Origin: Heterobilharzia americana
Taxonomy: Eukaryota > Platyhelminthes > Trematoda > Strigeidida > Schistosomatidae
Length of the DNA stretch: 64,000 bases
Assembly (NCBI GenBank): GCA_944470555.2
Contig: OX104134.1
Coordinates: 11,945,248-12,009,247 of the forward strand
Reading direction: 5' to 3'
Part shown: piece by piece, positions 39,301 to 48,300 of the stretch
How positions within the stretch are numbered: position 1 is the stretch's first letter
Layout of the letters: each line of letters opens with the position of its first letter
Notes under the pieces: model-generated
Databases searched by the model: none
What the model was told of the DNA's origin: nothing
What the model saw: only the letters and a program-made list of their open reading frames with translations
Made by a program: the position numbers and the translations under genes

Positions 39301-42300
39301 ATTGGGATGAGTATGGTATTTTCCATATCTGACCGACAAACACTGTCTGATAGAATCAACGTAGAACTTCGTTCACAGGTTCATGGGCTCAAGTTGCCAT
39401 ACTTCACAGTAGTGCACAAAGAACAGGTGGATAGAAAGGGAGTGATATCAAAATCGACAAAGTTGTATGACAATAAACAATCTGAAGATAATTTTTATTT
39501 CTATTAATCAAGCTTAGAAGATGTCAAGGAGTGAATACATTTGCGCCATTGTGACTCATTTTCACTCATGCAACTAAGGGTCCTTAATCACGGATTTCTT
39601 TCTTCTTGGGGACCCCAACCGGGTAATCAACATCTTCGTGCACGTCTCAGGCAACAGTAAGAGACTTCATCGACTGCTGCCATGTCTTGATCTGGCCACA
39701 CTGAACCCTCTTCCAACCTAATTCAATATTCCCTATCATGGCACGTCAAGGTAGATGGTGACTCAGCATGGGCAGTACATGTCAAAGCCATCTCAGCCGA
39801 AGAAGGTTCACAACCTCATCAATTAACCTGTTTGTCGTGCTCAGTATCCTTTACCTGACCTCAACATTGCTCACGCAATGGTTTCACCAAACGCGAGAAA
39901 TGCTACGAAGACATCTGGAATCGAAACCCTGTTGTCGCTTGATATCTTCCATTTTTGACGGCCATGTCTCACAGCTGTACAACAGGACAGAGCGAACTGC
40001 AGTGCAGTATTCTCTTCCTTTGATAGATGGTCGGATATCTTGTCAGTGGGTGCCATAGATGACGCCAGTTGGTAAGTGTCAAACGGACCTTCTATATTCG
40101 AGGTGAGATTTCGTCAGCAATCAGCTCGTTCGATGGGCTGATGCAACTCCTAAGGTAAGTAAATTAGTTGACACATTTCACGACTTCACTCCTGATCATT
40201 AAACTTAGAGTAATTGTTGGCCAGTCCTAGGACATCATCTTCCGTTTGACTGGGGCCAGCGAGATGCATGCCAAACATACTCAAATTTCTGCCTAATTCG
40301 TCCAGAAGACACTCCATCTCTTCACCGTCGTCATCTAGCAGGACAATATCGTCTGCATACATCTAATCAACGTCATGGCTTCCAGGGAGTAGGTCAATCC
40401 CTGTGAAATCAGATATACCTAAGGTTATGCCCATTAGTACGTTTATGACCAAGTTAAGTAGGACTGCTGACAGTGGAAATCCGAGTCAAGCGCCACTGGT
40501 TGTCGCTAATTCTCTCTGTCTCTATCTCATACTTGCTCGGGGGCTTCTACAATCCTTCATGATCGACAAAGTCAAATATCACCCTCAGGTCAAAATATAT
40601 GAGAAGTGTCGGCCGTTGAGCGTTAGATATGCCTGTGTTCTAGAATCTGTCGTATGTTGATAATGTGATCAGTGTTCCCTCGTTGACTTTCGAAACCTTG
40701 TTGGTCTTCCCGAGTTTGCTGTTCTCGTGCTCCAATTAGGCGTCGGTTAGCTATGGACACTAGAAATTTTCTATACCACACTTTCCTAACCTCTCCTCCA
40801 CTTAGAAGACTCAGGATTAAATGAAATGTGATTATCTATGGGAGACGCCCCACTGCTCTCAGACCTTGTCCAGGTAGCAGCACAACTTATTGCTCGGACG
40901 CCGACTGTTAGATAAGCCTTTGATACTATGATGATAAGTGCTTCATATTTTGCATTTATCCAGTGAATGTTTCTGTCATGATAGAATTTCAAAGAAACAT
41001 TGTTTCAACCAGCACACTTTGTTGAGTCAATGTGACATGCAAACCGGACTACCACTTCAAATTAGGTATCTGTTACATTGGTGAATGAATATATCTACCT
41101 TTAGGCTACGAATTTAGAGACAGAGTAGCGTCGTGGATTTCAATTTCACACTTGTGTTGCTTCGGTTTACTTGATTGGTTTATGCCTTTATAACATGGTT
41201 TTAAGCTTATATGATATAGTACTCTGTATTTAAGGTAAGTATTCGACCGTAAATCTTTAGAAATATGCTTTCTATAATCGTGCACACTTCAAGGTGTTTG
41301 GTGTTCTAGTCCCAGCTGTGGGTTTTGTGGACGTATATGATGCCTCTTCATGCACTCTGCATTCAGTTGATGCGGTAGTGGGTATTTTTGATCGTTTTTA
41401 TACCACTCTTGTTACTTTCTTAATTTTATTTCAGAAGGAATAATAGTATTCACTATGTAACGTAGCTACTTACTGATTATTCCTTTATTTATAAGGTGGA
41501 TATTCCTGTATTTAGAAGTGTTTTTCTGTTACACTGATCTAAAGTAAAACCATTTTTCAATGTCTTAGTTTCTTAATGGTCTTTGTTCTTTTGAAGGTGT
41601 TACGTGACCCCCATTCAACCCCACCTACCAAGGTATCGAAGGTTTTTGAAGATATTTTACCCAACGTTAATCGACGTGTACTTTCTAGCGCTTACCTTTC
41701 TCACTATGCTGTTCATCCAGTTCATCGTGTACGCTTTTGTCCCTATGAAGATGTACTGGCGATAGGTAGCTCCACAGGAATTTCTTCGATCCTCTGCCCT
41801 GGTAGCGCTGAACCCAATTATGATGCTTTGGAAGAAAATCCTTTCGCGAACAAACGTTACAGACAGGAAAGGGAAGTTAAAAGACTTCTCGATAAGGTAA
41901 TTCACACGAATGAAGTACACTTTTATCTCGTTAAAAGTCCTTTCTATTGAGTTCTGAGTGATGGTGAGTAGGGTCGTTGATTCTCTACTATGCTGCACTT
42001 TAGTTTATTCTTAAAACGTTTTTCTCAGCTGTGGATTACATTTCACTATCATTATTATTTGCGTATGTCTTTTTATATGATAAAGACATGGGTTTGTGAA
42101 GCTGGATTCAGGAGTATTTCAATAGTTTTAAGTAAAAACATTGAGTATCCACTAGGTTTCTTGTTACGTTTATTGAAATATAATGTTCTGAACATGATTT
42201 TCTGTAGAAACCAGCATCACTCTTCGGTACAAAAAACGAAGATCTTAATAGACCCATCAGTCAGTTAACACTGATATTGTGTAACTATCCACTCCGTCAC

Positions 42301-45300
42301 ACCCTGTTTCAACACAGGGTACAAGACAGCATTATGGAAGATAGGTAAATAGTGAAAGCGTGACCAATAGTCGTAAAACGTCGCAAGAAAAGATGAGAAA
42401 GAATTAGCGAAAGATAGCCAGATGTAATTATATTGTGTGTTTACTGTGCTCTAAACCTGCGGAAGAGAGGTTTATATGATTGAGAAATGTTAAGCCACTC
42501 TTTGGGTGCTAGACAAATGGAGAACTTACCTGCTTCGTTGTCGATTTCATAATGAGACTGAAAATAAACCCCTCCAGGGATTGAAAACTGCAGGCGATCG
42601 CCGTGCGAAGTTATCACGATAGGTGTTATGTTTACGAGAGTATGCTTTCACTATTGGGCACATTCCAGGTAACGAAATTGTAACAGTGGATGGGTTATCT
42701 GGATGGTACATGGAAGTTATGCTTTCCAAGGCAGTATACGCAGTCAGTGTTGTGGGGAGAAGAGACCTATTGAAATTGGTTTGTCATCAAAAGTATGGTC
42801 CTGAACTTCAGGCAGTGATTTGAGTTGTAAATAAAGGAATATAAGTTGACGAGTCTACAAAAAAAAAGTAAGCAACGAGATTGCTTTGCCAGGGGAATAG
42901 ACTAAAGGTGAATGTGTACGGAGGTGTGACTTGATGAGATAAGGATGTGGGAGTTAGACAGCGGTGATTCCGAAAGTCCTAAACCATGAAGTGACTCACA
43001 AATGCTACCAGCTCGCACACACAGGTATTGCAAGAACAAAAGGTCTTTTGCGACAAAGTGCGTAATGGGTGGATAAGAGAGCCTACGTTACAAATATGTG
43101 CTTACGTCTGGACTGTCAGTTGCTAAAGCGTAGTTGATGCGTGCGACCGTGATTGTACTGGGTCCCAGTAACAGCAGTTGGCAATCTATGGACAGTGGAT
43201 ACAAAATTACCGTTTCCGCAACCAGCTGTCAACAGCCGATACCTGCTGAGGTTGATAGCATGCTACACGTTGAGTGGACGCGTGGGAATTGCAGACCGAC
43301 ACACTAAGTTACGGAGGCGGCAATCTTTCTTACTGTTGGAGGTCACGTGGTGCAGAAGGTAATATTGACAGATGATGACCCGTACTTTGAGAGTAAAGTA
43401 TTCAAATTCTGTCTGGAACAGTTGGGATACAGACTATGCTGTATCACCCACAGATTAAAGGCTTGACAGAAGGGAACGACCTCGCACTAAATCAATGACT
43501 AGTCTCGAAGGGAGACAACTAGTAGACAGGATCGCCATTGATGTTACTACCAAATTGTGTCTTCGGACAAGTGATAACTAAGAAATCACCCTGTCAGCCG
43601 ATATAGATAGGCAAAAAGCAGACGAGCACATGTGAATAGTTTATAGCATAATACTGATGAATAAAATAATTGATGTTCTAATCTAGGTTCTGAGGGAGAA
43701 AATGAGAAGCAAGTATTTCAGCGAAGAGTCTCTTTTTGGCGATTTCATTCTCAAAGCTGTATAATCGCAGATTTATACATTTTTGTCGTGTAAAGATTTG
43801 ATAGTTACAAGCTGTTTGTCAAGCATTGCAAAAAAAGTGTCAATATATGAGTTGCCATTAAAATCAAAAAAAGGAAAAAAACTGTTGTGAACAGTGAATA
43901 CCGGTCAAAATATGACTGAAGTTGTATTAAGAATAATAAGTTTGGACAAGAAGTTTTATGCACTGACGACATACTTGCAAACTGAATCGTGATCAGAAAG
44001 AGTACAGAAACAAAAAAGGAATTGCAAATTACTTAAGAAGTAAAGTGACAAAAAAAGGCAGAGGTGATTTCAAAGACTAAAAGTTAAAACCATGGATGGG
44101 AAAGGGGTTGGACAATCTTCTTTTGAGTATAAAGTTTAGGTTTCTCTATATGGATGGAAAGATCTTCTGTGATGCAGAGAATACGAAGACATACAGCCTT
44201 CGGAAAGTTTCTTTTTACTCCATAGATAACTTTCAACGACGAGGTTCTTGAGATAAGGTGACTCGTGTTCACAATATGTTCAATTATCGCAATCTTTATC
44301 ACTCCATTGTTACCTCTTTGTAACGACTTGGGATAGTGCTCCTGAACCCTTTTGGATAGCAGTCGCATCGAACAACCTATATACCTGGCTCCACAAGAGC
44401 AACTGAATCGGTATATGCACATAGAGGTGGTCAGATACTAAAGTTTATCCTTTGAGTTGTTAGAAGTCATTGGGGGACAAGAAAAGACAAGTGTCAGCTT
44501 TGATGCAAATAATTTTCTCTCTAAAAAGTTTGGTATCTTCTTCTTTAGAGTGTCAGCTGCAGAATAACCTTTGAAATGAGAAACATAGAAAGGTAATATA
44601 GAGGACACCCGAAGTAGCGACATAAACTAAAGTTCAGTAGAATGTCGAAACTATTTCATGAACTTTGTGAGTATGGAGTTTTAATATTTTGCCAAGATTA
44701 ACTGTAATTTCCCAACATACACTTTATGAGTTTTCTCGTGTGCTGTTCCGAAACAAATTTCTTTTTGATTAACAGACAACTCTTAATTAGCTTACAGGTT
44801 ACCCAATCGATATCATTTTCTTATAGTAAGCATTGATAGTCATACACAAACATTTGCACTGCTTTTATTGATTAGCAGACTATATTTTTCATCGTCAGGG
44901 TATGATTTAATGTAGTCCCAGAGTGTTTAAAAGCCAAAGCAAGATATTTCTGAAAGTTTTGCTGCATAAACAGCTTCTTCAGCAGATGATGTTTTTGTTG
45001 AAAGGAACCTTTATTATCATTATTATTATTTTTCCCTTGGGTTCCTCATGGAACATAGGGCTTCGGTAGCACGTCTCCACTGCACTTTGTTCCCTGCAGT
45101 CTTTTCAACCTAGCCCCATGACTGCCCAAAAGCTTTCATTTCTTCCTCACATTATCTCCTCCATGTCACCCTCAGCTGGGACGCCCAACTCGTCGTTTCC
45201 ACATGGGTTCCACTCGAGGACCTGGCCTGGCGCGTGATGTCCCTAATCAGTCTTCTCAGTACACGCCCAATCAATCTCCACCTCTGCATATTTGTTGGGT

Positions 45301-48300
45301 GATAGGTTCTTGGTTGGTTCGTCACCAGACAGAGTTCCTTGTTGCTTATTCTTAGTATTCTGGCCATCTAATCTTCAGCATCGAGACAGCGTAGGCAGCT
45401 GTTGATGAATGTCTGTAGTTTATCGGAAATGTTTTCGTGACGTGCCAAGATTCTGAACCATCACGTGGAAGCACTGACTTGACTGACATTAATTTTCAAA
45501 ATTCGGATCTTGTCCTCAATGCTGAGTGGGGTGCAGTGCAGTGGGTCTCCACACTGATTTCAGATTAATGAAGATCTATCTTGCTTTTCCGATCCTGTAT
45601 TTGACGTCCTCGTCTGTGCCACCTGTAGTTGAAACGATGCTGCCTAGGTAGATGGAAGAGAGAACGTTTACATTTCTTCCGTTGATGGTGATTGGTGCTT
45701 GTTGTTGTTCGTGCTGGTGGTGGTGGTCGGGTATCTTCATCACCACTGTCTTCTCTACGTTCACTTGAAGCCCCGCCTTCCTTCGCTGCCTCTTCTGCAA
45801 ACCTGTTGGTTTCCGCCTGTAGATCTTCGAGTTTGTGAGACAAGACATTAGACATAAATCATCATCGCCGAAATTCAAATCTTCTTGTGGGGTCTTTCCA
45901 TCGGTCCAGCGTACACCCATCTTCTCGCTCCTCAAAGTTTGTTGCGTGATCCAGCCCAGCCCAGCCCAGTCCAGTCCAGTCCAGTCGACCACAATCAGGA
46001 AGATCATGAGTGATAGCAGGCAGTCTTGTCTTACTCCTGTCTTCACTTCAAAGGCATCCCTGAGCTTTCTATTGTGGATCACTTGGCATGTGGTGTCGTT
46101 ATATAGCTGTTGAATGAGGTTGATAAAGGTTTGTGGCACTAAAACCGCAGAGTTGATACAGCTGGCAAATAACTTCTCGGTCGACGCCGTCGACGGCCTT
46201 TTCAAAGTCGATGAAGTTGAAGTAGAGAGTTGACTGTCATTCTATAATCTGTTCTATGATGATTCGTAGCGTCGCGATTTGATCCAGCCTCTTCCGGTCA
46301 TAATTTTGAATCCAGCGCATTGTTTAGTCTCTCCAGGTTGATGTGGCTTAAAAATTTGCTTGGGATTGACAGGGGTGTAGTATGATTCCGCGACAGCTTA
46401 TGCTTATGTCTCCCTTCTTTGTAACCTTTGCTATTTTCATTTTCTATATAATGAGATTATATCCTCCAATTTTACTTATTTACTCTATTTAGATTCCATA
46501 TACAATGATTTCTCTGAAATCAATTGTTGGGGAAGTTCGCAGGGAGGATATTTTAGAGGAATGGGAAAAGAAGAAGGCTGCATTAGTAAGTAAATTGATT
46601 TAGTTTTGAGTCAACCTGAAGCTAAGTTATCATAAACAGAACTTTCAATTAGCAGCAGAATTTAATTTTCTATTGGAGGAAGTTATTCATTATTTTGGTA
46701 TTCTTTTACGAAAGTAATTACCCAATACCCAAATTTCTTCAAGCTGTTGAATTCTAACATTTTTTGGATATCTATAAATTAGGAAGTTACTTAGCTATGC
46801 TCGATTGGGATTATAGTATTCACTCAGCTAATCTTTGATAGGTGGCTCAACTTTCAAATAAATTTGCATCTGGATTCGGCAACATCGCGTCTTACGTCTA
46901 CGCCTCCTCTGACAGTAAAAGACAGTACTGGTTATTTCGAACTGTAGACTATTATCCGCAAAGTAAATTGATCTCAGTGACAATCTTTTAACAAATGTTA
47001 ATTATTGAAAACTTTTTAACCAACCTTTGTTAGTTTGTCTGACCAAAATGTCAGTAATTGTTCGCGTTCATTCACGAAGTGCCTGAATATCCCACTATCG
47101 ATTTTGATTCTTTCCAGATAGTATTTAGCAATCACTGGTAATTGAACTCTGTACCCAGTATGATACACAGACAAGTTTTGCTATAAATACCATGTAGTTA
47201 CCGTAGCTGATACTACGAAACATTGAGTCATAGAGAAGAGATAATTCAGCGAAGAAAATTCTCTTTTTCGACGATATCATTTCCCAAAGCTGTACAATCT
47301 TATTTATATATATCATAAACATATAACAGTCTATTATAAAACAACAGGGTATAATTACATTATTAAACTAGTGCTGCAAAAAAACTGGAATCAAGAATGC
47401 AAAGTAGTTGCGTAATAAACTAAGACAGTAGGAATATCGAGGAAAGCAAGGAGTTTGACAAGATGAAAATTGTTAGTAGATAAGAAACGCAAATATTGAG
47501 TGTCCGCTTGATAGATAGGTGTAAGGAAGGTGAAGAATGAGACAAGGGTCAAGGAAGGTGATAATAATAAACTAATTAATTATGATGAATCGAAAAAAGT
47601 GAAAGTGTCAAGACCATAGTAAGATGAGAGATTGAACATACTTCTTTTGCGCGCAGAGATCAGGCTTGAATTGATCAATTATCAGTGCCCCCGCTGTGCA
47701 CAACTGTCGAAGGCGTACTCCTTCTGAACTATTCCACCTGACACGATAAATGACATTGAGGGAGGATTCTGGTCTAGCTTTATGTCCAAAGTTGACCAAA
47801 TGTTCAAGAACTGAACGTATCTCAGCACTATCTTGCATGGTTATCGAGGGGAGAGTGCAAATCAATTAACGGTTCAGAGACACAACCCAAGTGTGGTTAT
47901 TCACTTAGTCTCAACCGACCAACGTAGTGAATCTCTGAAATCCGATCTACTTTGTGCATATTTGTGCAGATTATTCAGCTATTTGTCGCAGTGTCCCAGG
48001 TATAGGTAGGTATATCAGATACTATGTTCTATGGGTGAAACAGCACTGCTTGAATGTGTGGGGAATGAGAGTTGTCTGTGTGCTGTTCGACTGAATGATG
48101 CAGTGAGGACTAAAGAGAAGAGTGAGACTCACTGTTGTCTTGTCTTTTTGTAATGCGTGCTTGCGTACCGAGTGGTTGGAGTTTGAATGAAGTGAATGGT
48201 GTGTGAAGTGCGAGAACTCTCTAGTCTGGTAGTAGAAGCCGAAGTCTTGGATGTGATTGTCGTAACAGGCAATTGCCATGATCAAGTTGTAAGTTTAAGT

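Larger units (their letters stand above)
34690..41596 (+). other. WDR46: WDR46 intron 8 (6,907 nt)
   Basis: Donor GTATGC at 34690; acceptor TTTTGAAG ending at 41596 (weak pyrimidine tract), phase 0. Contents are a SINE-like head, a broken family A copy on +, an endonuclease-part A fragment on -, and the right arm of the 1.28-kb inverted duplication. Nothing identifiable at 34690-35440, 36975-38300 or 40765-41596. Confidence 0.88.
41897..46492 (+). other. WDR46: WDR46 intron 9 (4,596 nt)
   Basis: Donor GTAATT at 41897; acceptor CTATTTAG ending at 46492, phase 0. It carries a gypsy relic (+), a Penelope-like relic (-) and a 5'-truncated family B copy (-) that ends 72 nt before exon 10. The stretches 41897-42510 and 44640-45005 hold nothing recognised. 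Confidence 0.9.

Noticed and set aside
46842..46960. Possible extra WDR46 exon (VAQLSNKFASGFGNIASYV) after exon 10
   Set aside because: Exons 10 and 11 already join in phase 0 with a family-like sequence across the junction; this stretch has no family match and no clear donor.
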